Positions 22,848 to 31,102 are shown, numbered from the stretch's first letter. The stretch: 64,000 bases of DNA from Rhodococcus sp. UNC23MFCrub1.1 (GCF_000686025.1 NZ_JMLQ01000006.1:124001-188000), one strand, 5' to 3'. Program-made: numbers and translations. Notes: generated by a model from the letters alone, not told the origin.

Positions 22848-23837
22848 ATGATCGAAGTGACAGGTTTGACCAAACAGTTCGGCGCGAAGAAAGCCGTGGA
22901 CGATCTCTCCTTCACGGTGCGCCCGGGTATCGTGACGGGCTTCCTCGGCCCCAACGGTGCCGGCAAGTCCACCACGATGCGGATGATCCTCGGGCTCGAT
23001 CAGCCCACGTCCGGAACGGCACTCATCGAGGGTCGGCCCTACCGTGAGCTGAAGAATCCCATTCGCACCGTCGGCGCTCTGCTCGACGCGAAGTGGGTGC
23101 ACCCCAACAGATCCGCGCGTGCTCACCTGCAGTGGATGGCGGCCTCCAACGGCATAGCCTCGTCCCGCGTCGACGAGGTGCTCCGCCTCGTCGGTCTGTC
23201 CGAGGTGGCCAAGCAGAAGGCCGGCGGGTTCTCCCTCGGCATGTCGCAGCGACTCGGTCTGGCCGGTGCGTTGCTCGGTGACCCGAAGGTCCTGATGTTC
23301 GACGAGCCGGTCAACGGACTCGATCCCGAGGGCATCGTCTGGATCCGCAAGTTCATGCAGCGCCTCGCCGCCGAGGGGCGGACCGTGCTGGTGTCCTCGC
23401 ACCTGCTCTCCGAGATGGCGCTCACCGCAGAACAACTGATCGTCATCGGCCGCGGCCGGCTCATCTCGGACTCGTCCGTGCAGGAGTTCGTCGACCGCGC
23501 CTCGGAGGCGTCGGTCCGCGTCCGCAGCCCCCAGCTCGACGCCCTGCGCAGCGCGCTCACGTCGGCAGGTCTGACGGTCAAGGAGCCCAGCAGCCTCGAT
23601 CAGGTGCATCCGACCCTCGTGGTGGCCGAGTCCACCACGGAGGCGATCGGCGAGATCGCCGCGCGCCACAACATCGTCCTGCACGAGCTGGCGTCCCAGC
23701 ACGGTTCGCTCGAGGACGCGTTCATGAAACTCACCGGTGACGACGTGCAGTACCACGGCGCCGGTACCGGTACCGACAATGACGTGAGCGGGCAGGCCGG
23801 AGGCCGGTCGGATTCAATGGGAGGGGCACTGCGATGA
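22848..23837 (+). CDS. ABC transporter ATP-binding protein
   Basis: 329 residues. Walker A GPNGAGKST, a signature loop SLGMSQRLGL, Walker B VLMFDEPVNGLDPEG and the switch His in VSSHLL are intact, giving an active ATPase of the CcmA/DRR-type exporter group. ATG 22848 begins at the conserved MIEVTGLTKQFG; ATG 22842 two codons earlier is an equal alternative. The C-terminus is an unusual Gly/Ser/Asp tail, part of which is encoded by the dispersed repeat at 23788-23811. It overlaps the permease gene by 4 nt. The substrate is unknown. Confidence 0.88.
   Translation: MIEVTGLTKQFGAKKAVDDLSFTVRPGIVTGFLGPNGAGKSTTMRMILGLDQPTSGTALIEGRPYRELKNPIRTVGALLDAKWVHPNRSARAHLQWMAASNGIASSRVDEVLRLVGLSEVAKQKAGGFSLGMSQRLGLAGALLGDPKVLMFDEPVNGLDPEGIVWIRKFMQRLAAEGRTVLVSSHLLSEMALTAEQLIVIGRGRLISDSSVQEFVDRASEASVRVRSPQLDALRSALTSAGLTVKEPSSLDQVHPTLVVAESTTEAIGEIAARHNIVLHELASQHGSLEDAFMKLTGDDVQYHGAGTGTDNDVSGQAGGRSDSMGGALR
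23788..23811 (+). repeat. Dispersed repeat, copy 3, inside an ABC ATPase gene
   Basis: Matches the first 24 bp of the units at 20507 and 20537 with one A-to-C change. It encodes SGQAGGRS near the ATPase C-terminus, so the element has been tolerated in a coding tail. Confidence 0.7.
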
Positions 23838-24628
23838 GTGTGCTTGCAGCGGAACGAATCAAACTCACCTCGACGAAGTCGCCGTGGTGGTGCACCGTCA
23901 TCATCGTGGCGCTCGGGCTGGGCATCGGTGCCGTCATCGGCATCACGGCCAAGTCGACGGTCACCACCGTGCAGAACGACATCGCCGCCGGAAACGACCC
24001 CGGCTTCGAGCCGTACCTGCCGACCCTCGCGGACGCCGTCGCCGGCGTCAGCGGGTTCGGCGTTCTCGTGCTCATGATTCTCGCGGCGCTGTCGATCACC
24101 AGCGAGTATCGCTTCGGCATCATCCGGACCACGTTCCAGGCCATCCCCAGCCGTGCCTCGGTACTCGGCGTGAAGGCGCTGCTCATCGGCGTCTTCGGTG
24201 CGGTGTTGTCCCTGGTGCTCACGCTGGGCGCGTTCTACATCGCGAAGGCCACGGCCGGTCCCGATGCGGGCGCCGCACTCGTGCTCGAGGGTTCGGACGC
24301 GTGGCGTGCCATCTACGGTGTCCCGATCTACGCCTTCCTGTGCGTCGTCCTCGCCGTGGGAGTCGGTGCGCTGCTGCGACAGTCGGCCGCCGCGATCGCA
24401 CTGCTGCTCCTGTGGCCGCTGTTGATCGAGTCGCTGTTCAACCTGTTCGGCAGCATCGGGCGCGACATCATGCCCTTCCTCCCGTTCATGAACGCGAACA
24501 ACTTCCTCGGTTCGCCCGGTGGAGTGGAGTACCACTGGGGACCGTGGGGCAGCCTGGCCTACTTCGCGGCCTTCGTCGCCGTCGTCTTCGGCGCCGCAGT
24601 GGTGGTGGTGAACAAGCGAGACGCGTGA
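23834..24628 (+). CDS. ABC transporter permease (ABC-2 type)
   Basis: 264 residues with six hydrophobic segments: about 18-40, 70-92, 110-135, 160-180, 185-205 and 235-258. The N-terminal AAERIKLTSTKSPWW and internal LSITSEYRFGIIRTTF are typical ABC-2 permease features of the Bcr/Nos type, which often export peptides or drugs or act in envelope homeostasis. ATG 23834 overlaps the ATPase stop (ATGA). Two-gene exporter with no extracellular binding protein. Confidence 0.85.
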   Translation: MSVLAAERIKLTSTKSPWWCTVIIVALGLGIGAVIGITAKSTVTTVQNDIAAGNDPGFEPYLPTLADAVAGVSGFGVLVLMILAALSITSEYRFGIIRTTFQAIPSRASVLGVKALLIGVFGAVLSLVLTLGAFYIAKATAGPDAGAALVLEGSDAWRAIYGVPIYAFLCVVLAVGVGALLRQSAAAIALLLLWPLLIESLFNLFGSIGRDIMPFLPFMNANNFLGSPGGVEYHWGPWGSLAYFAAFVAVVFGAAVVVVNKRDA

Positions 24629-24640
24629 CCGCTCTTTCGT

Positions 24641-24646
24641 TAGGGT
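24641..24646 (+). promoter_or_regulatory. -10 hexamer of lpqL
   Basis: TAGGGT, seven bases before ATG 24654; leaderless-type spacing. The sequence lies 13 nt beyond the ABC permease stop. Confidence 0.4.
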
Positions 24647-24653
24647 GACGTTC

Positions 24654-26138
24654 ATGCGGACGACACGATCGACCCTGTCCATCGCGATCTGTGCGGCGGG
24701 AGTGCTCGCGCTGTCGTCCTGCTCCTCCGGCTCGTCCGGTGAGGAAGCCGCCCCGTCCGAGGAACCCGTGGCCGCACCGGTCACGGGTTCCTCGCTGTCC
24801 GAGGCCGTCACCCTCGACGCGGTGGTGAGCCACCTGCAGGAGCTCTCCGACATCGCCGACGCGCACGACGGGAATCGCGCCGCCGGCACCGCCGGATACG
24901 ACGCCAGCGTCGACTACGTGGCCGGCACACTGCGGGACGCGGGCTTCGACGTCGAGACGCCCGAGTTCTCGTTCGACAGCTACACCCTCGACTCGGTGGC
25001 GCTGCGCGCTGCCGACCGCGACGTGCCGGTGAGCGCGTTCACGTACTCACCGGCCACGCCCGCCGGTGGGGTCTCCGGTCCGATCGTGGCAGCACCTGCC
25101 GACGACTCACCCGGCTGCGAGGCCACCGACTACGACGGCCTCACGCTGACCGGCGCGGTCGCTCTGGTCCCGCGCGGGGTGTGCTCTTTCGCGCAGAAGG
25201 GGCAGATCGCCGCCGAGCGCGGCGCCGCCGCGATCATCGTGTCCAACAACGAGGACGGTCCGCTCGACGCCGGCACGCTCGGCGCGAAGGAGGATGCCCG
25301 CATCCCGTCGGTGGGTGTCAGCCGTGAGGACGGTGCCGCTCTGGCCGCGGCCCCGACCACCGCGCAGATCACGCTCGCCGCGGAGACCGAGACCACGACC
25401 AGCCGCAACATTCTCGCGCAGACCACGACGGGATCCACCGAGAACGTCGTCATGGCGGGAGCGCATCTCGACTCGGTCCCCGAGGGCCCGGGCATCAACG
25501 ACAACGGCACCGGTACCGCCGCCGTGCTCGAGTCCGCTCTGCAGATGGGTGGCTCGCCGGACGTGACCAACGCCGTGCGGTTCGGGTTCTGGGGCGCGGA
25601 GGAACTCGGTCTGGTCGGATCCACGAAGTACGTCGAGGGACTGTCCGACGAGGACAAGGCCGCGATCGCGCTCTACCTGAACTTCGACATGGTCGGGTCG
25701 AACAACGCCGGCTACCTCGTCTACGACGGAGACGACTCGGATCAGGTCGGCGAGCCCGCCGGCCCCACCGGCTCGGACGCGATCGAGCGAGTCTTCGAGG
25801 AGCAGCTCACGACGCAGGACGCCGACGGCACCGACTTCGACGGTCGCTCGGACTACGGCCCCTTCATCGAGGTCGGCATCCCCTCGGGAGGTGTCTTCAG
25901 CGGCGCGGACGACGTGAAGACCGAGGAGCAGGCCGCGCGCTGGGGCGGGACGGCGAACGAGCCCTTCGACCCGAATTACCACACCGCCGAGGACACGCTC
26001 GAGAACGTCGACCGGGAGGCTCTCGGCATCAACTCGAAGGCCGTCGCCTACGGCATCGGCACGTACGCCGAGTCGGTGACGGGCCCGAACGGCGTCCCCG
26101 TGGGTGCCGATCGAGACGCTGCCCGTCAGGCCGAGTGA
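24654..26138 (+). CDS. lpqL: Lipoprotein aminopeptidase, M28 family with PA domain (LpqL-like)
   Basis: 494 residues. A signal peptide with lipobox LALSS-Cys23 makes it a surface lipoprotein. A protease-associated (PA) domain (about 120-240, with LVPRGVCSFAQKGQIAAERGAAAIIVSNN) is inserted before the zinc peptidase domain. Zinc-site pieces are visible: AGAHLDSV (His, Asp-Ser), GINDNGTGT (bridging Asp), WGAEELG (catalytic Glu pair), NFDMVG and the late YHTAEDT (His). It should trim N-terminal residues from peptides outside the cell. M. tuberculosis lpqL (Rv0418) follows thiG in the same way. Confidence 0.88.
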   Translation: MRTTRSTLSIAICAAGVLALSSCSSGSSGEEAAPSEEPVAAPVTGSSLSEAVTLDAVVSHLQELSDIADAHDGNRAAGTAGYDASVDYVAGTLRDAGFDVETPEFSFDSYTLDSVALRAADRDVPVSAFTYSPATPAGGVSGPIVAAPADDSPGCEATDYDGLTLTGAVALVPRGVCSFAQKGQIAAERGAAAIIVSNNEDGPLDAGTLGAKEDARIPSVGVSREDGAALAAAPTTAQITLAAETETTTSRNILAQTTTGSTENVVMAGAHLDSVPEGPGINDNGTGTAAVLESALQMGGSPDVTNAVRFGFWGAEELGLVGSTKYVEGLSDEDKAAIALYLNFDMVGSNNAGYLVYDGDDSDQVGEPAGPTGSDAIERVFEEQLTTQDADGTDFDGRSDYGPFIEVGIPSGGVFSGADDVKTEEQAARWGGTANEPFDPNYHTAEDTLENVDREALGINSKAVAYGIGTYAESVTGPNGVPVGADRDAARQAE

Positions 26139-26146
26139 CGTTTACT

Positions 26147-26161
26147 GTCACTCGGAGTAAC
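26147..26161. promoter_or_regulatory. Small palindrome in the cyclase promoter region
   Basis: GTCACTC-G-GAGTAAC: 7-base arms with six of seven pairs, just upstream of the TAAGGT -10 of the cyclase gene. A possible operator; the regulator is unknown. Confidence 0.3.
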
Positions 26162-26168
26162 GACAAGA

Positions 26169-26174
26169 TAAGGT
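26169..26174 (+). promoter_or_regulatory. -10 hexamer of the cyclase gene
   Basis: TAAGGT followed by six bases and GTG 26181; predicts a leaderless mRNA. Confidence 0.45.
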
Positions 26175-26180
26175 CGAGCG

Positions 26181-26999
26181 GTGAAGATCAGCGCAGGTGA
26201 CGCCGCCCGTCGGGCCGCCGACGCTGCCCGCACCGTCAACCGGACGCCGCGGGTGGTCGAACTGGTCCGCCGCGTACGCGGAGTGCTGCCCGGTGATCCG
26301 TCGTTCGGCGATCCGCTCTCGACGGCCGGACCCGGAGCCGCGCGCATGGTCGCGCGGGTCACCGACCGGCTGCAGGGCGACGCTCCCGGCGCCTCGAAGG
26401 AACTCTCGCTGGGTGCGCTGCAGGTGTGGCAGGCGGTGCTCGAACGCGCGGGCCGCGGGCGGGGCGAACGCGAGGTCACCATCGTCTTCACCGATCTGGT
26501 CGGCTTCTCCACGTGGTCGCTGTCCGCCGGTGACGCCACCACGCTGGTGCTGCTCAAGCAGGTCGCCCGTGCGGTCGAGCGGCCGATGCTCGATCGCGGC
26601 GGTCACATCGTGAAACGCCTGGGGGACGGGCTGATGGCCGTCTTCCCCAGCGCGGACAACGCGGTGCGGGCCGTCTTCGAGGCGCAGACTGCTCTGGCGC
26701 GTGTCGACGTGAACGGCTACACCCCGCGGATGCGCGTCGGCATCCACACCGGCTGTCCGCGCGCCGTCGGATCGGACTGGCTCGGCGTCGACGTCACCGT
26801 GGCCGCGCGCGTCATGCAGACCGGTGCCGACGGCAACGTCATGATCTCGAACGCCGCGCTGGATCTGGTGTCACCCGAGGTGCTGGACACCGTCGGGCTG
26901 GCCACCAAGCCCTACCGGCGCGGGTTGTTCTCGCCGAAGCTGACCGGTGTTCCGGAGGATCTACGCATCAGCCGACTGGTGCAGTCGCCAGAGCGGTGA
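26181..26999 (+). CDS. Class III adenylate/guanylate cyclase domain protein
   Basis: 272 residues, soluble. An N-terminal helical region of about 95 residues precedes a cyclase homology domain. The two metal aspartates are D105 (FTDLVGFS) and D149 (LGDG); the purine-selecting pair is K145 and D199, which predicts ATP; the transition-state Arg is R210. The Asn normally four residues before that Arg is Thr206 (VTVAAR), so catalysis could be weak or altered. No receptor or HAMP domain is present. GTG 26181 lies 6 nt after TAAGGT. The 3' end overlaps the convergent thiD by 39 bp. Confidence 0.8.
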   Translation: MKISAGDAARRAADAARTVNRTPRVVELVRRVRGVLPGDPSFGDPLSTAGPGAARMVARVTDRLQGDAPGASKELSLGALQVWQAVLERAGRGRGEREVTIVFTDLVGFSTWSLSAGDATTLVLLKQVARAVERPMLDRGGHIVKRLGDGLMAVFPSADNAVRAVFEAQTALARVDVNGYTPRMRVGIHTGCPRAVGSDWLGVDVTVAARVMQTGADGNVMISNAALDLVSPEVLDTVGLATKPYRRGLFSPKLTGVPEDLRISRLVQSPER

Positions 27000-27815
27000 G
27001 ACCGGGCCGTGCCCGTGGCCGAGGTCGTACGCGGCCTCGAGCGACTTCGTGACCCACTCCTTCGCGAACTCGAACGCGTCCGGCACCGCGTAGCCGTGGG
27101 CGAGGGCGCACGCCAGCGCTGCGGCGAGGGTGTCGCCGCCGCCGTGATCGTTGCCCGTGTCGATACGAGGGTTCGTGAACTCGAGCATCCGCTCACCGTC
27201 GAAGAGCAGATCGGTGCTCGACGACGAGGTCCGCAGGTGCCCACCCTTGACGACGGCCCACTGGGCGCCGAGAGCGTGCAGTGCCTCGGCGGCCCGTCGC
27301 GCCGTCACCTCGTCCTCGACGTCGATGCCGGTGAGCAGTCGGACCTCGTCGAGGTTGGGCGTGACGATCGTGGCGAGGGGAATGAGTCTGGTGCGCAGCG
27401 CATCCAGCGCATCGGCGTGCAGGAGGGAATCGCCGTGCATCGACGCCGAGACCGGGTCCACGACGAGCGGTACCGAGCCACCGCGGCCGATCCCGACCTC
27501 GGTGCACACGTCGGTGACGGCCTCGATGATGGCGGTGGACGCCAGCATGCCGGTCTTGGCCGCGCCGATGCCGATGTCCGACACCACCGTTCGCACCTGG
27601 TCGGCCACCACGGCGGGTGGGATCTCGTGAAAACCGCTGACTCCCACCGTGTTCTGCACCGTCACGGCGGCGACCGCGACGCAGGCATGCAGTCCGCACA
27701 GAGCGATGGTGCGCGAGTCGGCCTGGATTCCGGCGCCGCCGCCGGAGTCGGTGCCGGCGATGGTGAGGACGCGCAGTGGCGTCGTCCCGGAAGGTGCCAG
27801 AGGCAGCGTTGTCAC
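26961..27815 (-). CDS. thiD: Hydroxymethylpyrimidine/phosphomethylpyrimidine kinase
   Basis: 284 residues, ribokinase fold. It phosphorylates HMP and HMP-phosphate for the thiamine pyrimidine branch. TIAGTDSGGGAGIQAD (substrate loop), GLHACVAVAAVTVQNT, AKTGMLAS, VDPVSASMHGDSLL, IVTPNLDE, VVKGGH and the anion-hole DHGGGDTLAAALA are ThiD motifs; the usual GTGCT anion hole reads H-GGGDT here. GTG 27815 is chosen over an upstream extension that would need an antisense-looking leader. TACAGT stands 7 nt upstream. No riboswitch is seen. Confidence 0.92.
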   Translation of the reverse strand: MTTLPLAPSGTTPLRVLTIAGTDSGGGAGIQADSRTIALCGLHACVAVAAVTVQNTVGVSGFHEIPPAVVADQVRTVVSDIGIGAAKTGMLASTAIIEAVTDVCTEVGIGRGGSVPLVVDPVSASMHGDSLLHADALDALRTRLIPLATIVTPNLDEVRLLTGIDVEDEVTARRAAEALHALGAQWAVVKGGHLRTSSSSTDLLFDGERMLEFTNPRIDTGNDHGGGDTLAAALACALAHGYAVPDAFEFAKEWVTKSLEAAYDLGHGHGPVSPLWRLHQSADA

Positions 27816-27822
27816 ACGCCGA

Positions 27823-27828
27823 ACTGTA
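27823..27828 (-). promoter_or_regulatory. -10 hexamer of thiD
   Basis: TACAGT on the minus strand, 7 nt before GTG 27815. Confidence 0.4.
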
Positions 27829-27911
27829 CTCGAGCGCTTTTCCAGTGAGTTCGCCACATATTCACCCGCTCCCCCGGCGAAGACGCGAATCCTGTGCAAT
27901 AGTGGTCTACG

Positions 27912-27929
27912 TCACATGCACCCATGTGA
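27912..27929. promoter_or_regulatory. 18-bp palindrome between thiD and a small acetyltransferase-like gene
   Basis: Perfect arms TCACATG / CATGTGA with a CACC spacer, in the 207-nt divergent gap. It lies just after an AATAGT-like hexamer, so it would overlap the transcription start region of the 28023 gene. Operator or RNA hairpin; the regulator is unknown. Confidence 0.4.
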
Positions 27930-28022
27930 TGCACACGACCGCGGCGACGAGGCTGCTCGTGTCCCGCCCCGCGCCCGGGTTCGCACAGGAACCGGGTGAG
28001 CCCCACGGCCGCCAGGAGAAGA

Positions 28023-28352
28023 ATGATGCTGTCGGATGCGCCCGTCACCGATGTGACAGACAACCCGCACCAGAACCGGTTCGAGCTCCGGCTCAACGGT
28101 GACCTCGTCGGGATCGTCGGGTACTTCCCCGTCGACTCCATCGGACGCGGTGCGCGTCGTCAGCCCGTCGTCAGCTTCATGCATGCCGTCATCACCGAGG
28201 ACTTCGGGCATCGCGGCCTCGCCGCCATCATGGTCCGCAACTCCCTCGACGCTGCTCGCGGCTACGGCTGGAAGGTCAAGCCGGTCTGCACCTACGTGCA
28301 GCGCTTCGTCGCCGAGAACCCCGAGTACCGCGACATGGTGACCGCCGACTGA
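28023..28352 (+). CDS. Small GNAT-like protein, Acetyltransf_CG type (first of a pair)
   Basis: 109 residues. It matches the YjdJ/Acetyltransf_CG fold, a shortened GNAT: FELRLNGDLVGIVGY, FMHAVITEDFGHRGLAAIMVRNSLDAARGYGWKVKPVC (acetyl-CoA loop region) and YVQRFVAENPEYRDMV. The usual QxxGxG pyrophosphate loop is reduced to FGHRG. A catalytic Cys in KPVC is typical of the group. ATG 28023 follows CCAGGAGAAG, a strong ribosome-binding site; a second ATG follows immediately. A diverged paralogue lies 87 nt downstream. Confidence 0.7.
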   Translation: MMLSDAPVTDVTDNPHQNRFELRLNGDLVGIVGYFPVDSIGRGARRQPVVSFMHAVITEDFGHRGLAAIMVRNSLDAARGYGWKVKPVCTYVQRFVAENPEYRDMVTAD

Positions 28353-28388
28353 TCTCGACACCGTGACGACTTCGTCGCGATTGCGCAT

Positions 28389-28437
28389 CAACAGTCACAG
28401 GAACACCATCCGTCACAACATCGATGGTGAACTGTTG
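28389..28437 (+). promoter_or_regulatory. Nested inverted repeats before the second acetyltransferase-like gene
   Basis: Inner arms CACCATC (28404-28410) and GATGGTG (28423-28429) and outer arms CAACAGT (28389-28395) and ACTGTTG (28431-28437) form a bulged stem that ends 2 nt before ATG 28440. It could control translation of that gene or serve as a pair of operators. Confidence 0.45.
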
Positions 28438-28439
28438 TC

Positions 28440-28820
28440 ATGGACACCAGTCTCGTGTCGGACGATCCGAGCAACTCGCGCTTCGTCCTGACCGTCGGCG
28501 ATGCGCTCGTCGGCATCCTCGCGTACGAGGTCGCACCCGACAGCGACACGGTCGTGCTCCAGCACACCGTCGTCAAGGAGGAGTTCGGCGACCACGGGTG
28601 GGCAGCGGTCCTCGTGCGCGGCGCCCTCGACATCCTGCGTATCGGTGACCTGTCGATCTGGCCCCAGTGTTCCTACGTGCGGCGATTCATCGGCGCGAAC
28701 ATCGAGTACCTCGACATGGTGGCCGATCAGGCCCCGGCCGGCTCGGTCACCGCGGCGTCCCCGCCCAGCTCGACGACGACCGGCGCGTGGTCGCTGGCGC
28801 CCTTCCCCTTGCGCTCCTGA
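28440..28820 (+). CDS. Small GNAT-like protein, Acetyltransf_CG type (second of a pair)
   Basis: 126 residues, a paralogue of the 28023 protein: FVLTVGDALVGILAY, LQHTVVKEEFGDHGWAAVLVRGALDILR and PQCSYVRRFIGANIEYLDMV align along the whole core. It ends with a 30-residue Ser/Thr/Pro tail encoded over the 3' end of xthA, an antisense overlap of 94 bp; the tail is probably not functional. No Shine-Dalgarno is seen before ATG 28440; instead a long hairpin reaches to within 2 nt of it. Confidence 0.65.
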   Translation: MDTSLVSDDPSNSRFVLTVGDALVGILAYEVAPDSDTVVLQHTVVKEEFGDHGWAAVLVRGALDILRIGDLSIWPQCSYVRRFIGANIEYLDMVADQAPAGSVTAASPPSSTTTGAWSLAPFPLRS

Positions 28821-29560
28821 CGATCGATCGAGGCGTCGGTGACCTGCGCCGCGAGTGCGGGTGAGGCCAGCACGAAGTCGATGCGGAGCCCTTCGCGGCG
28901 CGGGAAACGCAGCTGCGTGTAGTCCCAGTAGGTGTAGACACCGGGGCCGGGGGTGAACGGTCGCACCACGTCCGCGAATCCTTCGTCGACGATGGCTCGG
29001 AACGCGTCGCGCTCCGGTCCCGAGGTGTGCGTGCGGCCCTCGAACAGCGCCGGGTCCCAGACGTCGTCGTCGGTGGGGGCCACGTTCCAGTCACCGACCA
29101 ACGCGATGCGTGCCTGCGGATCGGCGGCGAGCCACGACCGGGCGTCGTCGCGCAGGGTCGCGAGCCAGTCCAGCTTGTAGCGGTAGTGCGGGTCCTCGAG
29201 GGACCGTCCGTTGGGGACGTACAGGCTCCAGACGCGCACGCCCCCGCAGGTCGCGCTGATGGCCCGGGCCTCGTCGGCGGGCGGGACCTCCGGGTCCTTG
29301 CTGAACCCCGGCTGGTTCTCGAACCCGATCTGCACGTCGTCGAGCCCGACGCGTGACGCGATGGCGACACCGTTCCACTGACTCGTGCCCACGTGCGCGA
29401 CCTGGTACCCGATGTCGGTGAAGCGCTGGTACGGGAACTGATCGTCCTTGCACTTCGTCTCTTGAATCGCGAGAACGTCGGTGTCGGAGCGCTCGAGCCA
29501 GTCGACGATGCGGTCGACTCGCGAGCGGACGGAGTTCACGTTCCAGGTAGCCAGGCGCAC
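28727..29560 (-). CDS. xthA: Exodeoxyribonuclease III (AP endonuclease)
   Basis: 277 residues of the EEP fold. Motifs: LATWNVNSVRSRVDRI, LAIQETKCKDDQFP (metal-binding Glu), VWSLYVPNGR, LVGDWNVAP (catalytic Asp and Asn), YTYWDYTQLRFPRREGLRIDFVLAS and the final KGASDHAPVVVEL (His). It repairs abasic sites and removes 3' blocks. GTG 29560 has TAGGGT 8 nt upstream. The M. tuberculosis order xthA-GNAT-def is kept, although the 11-nt spacing to the GNAT gene leaves room for its own start signal. Confidence 0.94.
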   Translation of the reverse strand: MRLATWNVNSVRSRVDRIVDWLERSDTDVLAIQETKCKDDQFPYQRFTDIGYQVAHVGTSQWNGVAIASRVGLDDVQIGFENQPGFSKDPEVPPADEARAISATCGGVRVWSLYVPNGRSLEDPHYRYKLDWLATLRDDARSWLAADPQARIALVGDWNVAPTDDDVWDPALFEGRTHTSGPERDAFRAIVDEGFADVVRPFTPGPGVYTYWDYTQLRFPRREGLRIDFVLASPALAAQVTDASIDRQERKGKGASDHAPVVVELGGDAAVTEPAGA

Positions 29561-29568
29561 GGTGAGCG

Positions 29569-29574
29569 ACCCTA
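29569..29574 (-). promoter_or_regulatory. -10 hexamer of xthA
   Basis: TAGGGT on the minus strand, 8 nt before GTG 29560. It overlaps the last codon of the upstream GNAT gene, giving xthA an internal promoter within the def-GNAT-xthA run. Confidence 0.35.
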
Positions 29575-30501
29575 GCCCGGGGCGGTGACACCCTCCGGGC
29601 TCGCGTAGCGGTAGCGATGATGCTCAGTGAAGCCGAGGCGCTCGTACAGCGATCGCGCCTCGTCGTTGTCCACCTCGACCTGGACGTAGGCGTGCGTCGC
29701 GCCGTGGTCGGCACCCCACCGCATCGCTTCGGCACACACCGCGGACCCGTGACCGCGCCGACGCTCGTCGGGTCGAGTGGCCACCGCGGTGATGCCGACC
29801 CAGCGTCGTCCGGTCGGCGATGCGGTGACGGCAGCGCGGGCGACCGCGGTGTCGCCTCGTCGGAGAAAGGTCACGACACCATCGTGGACCGCGGTGAGGA
29901 GGTCCGGACGATGCCGGTAGCGGGGATGGTGCGCCAGCCATCGGTCGTCGGGCGCGGCGATGCGCTCGGTGTCCGTGTCCGTGTCCGTGTCCGGCCCGGT
30001 CGACGACGGGATCGGCAGCGTCAGCACCAGTGCCTCGGCCGACAGGCTCCATCCCGCCGGCGCCCGGAGAAGTCGGTCCGGCAACGACAGCGAGGGTTGC
30101 AGGTCCCGGTCGCGGTACCAGGCGGCGACGGCCGGCAGGTCGACGGCGGACGCGTCGGGACGCAGGGGGCTCGCCGAATTGCCTCGTCGGGTCACGCCGG
30201 CGCCGGCGCGGAGCAGCCATCCACCGATCCACTCCTGCTCGAGGCCCGGCCACGCATCGGCCGCCGCACTCTCGAGACCGCGGATCTCCGAATTGCGGAC
30301 GGGCCGAGGTGCCAACGCCTTGAGTGCGACGATGCGCTCGGCCGGCACGGTCACCGGGTCACCGGACTCCGGCTGCACGGTCACCGCGGTGCCGGACGCC
30401 GCGAGGATGCCGATCACGTCGGTGAACGGCGGGGTCGACCCGTCCGGCAGGCGGTACCGCAGCACCACCCGCGAGCCCGGAACCGGGGCGTCCCGAGTCA
30501 C
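29572..30501 (-). CDS. GNAT family N-acetyltransferase (Rv0428c-like)
   Basis: 309 residues in two parts: an N-terminal SH3-like domain ([20 protein letters not shown]) and a C-terminal GNAT domain (about 210-305) with [21 protein letters not shown] as the acetyl-CoA loop (RxxGxG) and [17 protein letters not shown]. The linker carries four Asp-Thr pairs from a GTGTCC hexamer repeat. GTG 30501 overlaps the def stop by 3 nt. The place between xthA and def is that of M. tuberculosis Rv0428c. The acceptor is unknown; coupling to def hints at work on protein N-termini, which is inference. Confidence 0.8.
   Translation of the reverse strand: MTRDAPVPGSRVVLRYRLPDGSTPPFTDVIGILAASGTAVTVQPESGDPVTVPAERIVALKALAPRPVRNSEIRGLESAAADAWPGLEQEWIGGWLLRAGAGVTRRGNSASPLRPDASAVDLPAVAAWYRDRDLQPSLSLPDRLLRAPAGWSLSAEALVLTLPIPSSTGPDTDTDTDTERIAAPDDRWLAHHPRYRHRPDLLTAVHDGVVTFLRRGDTAVARAAVTASPTGRRWVGITAVATRPDERRRGHGSAVCAEAMRWGADHGATHAYVQVEVDNDEARSLYERLGFTEHHRYRYASPEGVTAPG
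29969..29992 (+). repeat. Hexamer microsatellite, four copies of GTGTCC
   Basis: Perfect 6-bp repeats that read as (Asp-Thr) pairs in the GNAT linker on the minus strand. Copy changes would stay in frame. Confidence 0.8.
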
Positions 30502-31094
30502 TCGTCGTCGTCGTGGCCGAACGGATCCGCGACGGTGCCGGGGATCCAGCTCAGCCCGGGTACGCCCCACCCGTTCTTCTTGATGGCCTTCTTCGCCGCC
30601 CGCGCGTTGCGTCCGACCAGCACGTCGACGTAGAGGAAACCGTCGAGGTGGCCCACCTCGTGCTGCAGCATGCGCGCGAAGAAACCGTGCCCCTCGATGT
30701 CGACGGGCTCACCCTTCGCATCGGTTCCGGTGACACGCGCCCACTCGGCCCGACCCGTCGGGTGCTGCTCGCCGGGAACCGAGAGGCACCCCTCGTCGTC
30801 GTCGTCCGGATCGGGCATCGTCTCGGGAATCTCCGACGTCTCGAGAACCGGGTTGATCACCTCGCCGCGGCGGCGCGTCACCGTGCCGTCCTCGCTGTGG
30901 TCGGGGCAGTCGTAGATGAACAGGCGGAGCGGTTCACCCACCTGGTTGGCGGCCAGTCCGACACCCTTGGCGGCCTCGAGCGTGTCGTACATGTCCGCGA
31001 TCAACGTCTCGAGTTCCGCGGGCGACGCCGTGACCTGCTGGGTGGGGGTGTGCAGCACCGGGTCACCGACGATACGGATGGGGAGAATTGCCAT
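30498..31094 (-). CDS. def: Peptide deformylase
   Basis: 198 residues. The three deformylase motifs are complete: [10 protein letters not shown] (46-53), EGCLSVPG with metal ligand Cys103, and QHEVGHLDG with His145, Glu146 and His149. It removes the formyl group from nascent proteins. HEVGH instead of HEVDH is common in actinobacterial enzymes. ATG 31094 fits the usual N-terminus [15 protein letters not shown], and TATCCT lies 8 nt upstream. A basic C-terminal extension ([11 protein letters not shown]) is also usual here. The GNAT gene follows in a GTGA overlap. Confidence 0.95.
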   Translation of the reverse strand: MAILPIRIVGDPVLHTPTQQVTASPAELETLIADMYDTLEAAKGVGLAANQVGEPLRLFIYDCPDHSEDGTVTRRRGEVINPVLETSEIPETMPDPDDDDEGCLSVPGEQHPTGRAEWARVTGTDAKGEPVDIEGHGFFARMLQHEVGHLDGFLYVDVLVGRNARAAKKAIKKNGWGVPGLSWIPGTVADPFGHDDDE

Positions 31095-31102
31095 GGTCCA
31101 GA

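Noticed and set aside
29969-29992. GTGTCC repeat as a phase-variation switch
   Set aside because: The unit is 6 bp, so copy changes keep the reading frame and only lengthen the Asp-Thr linker.
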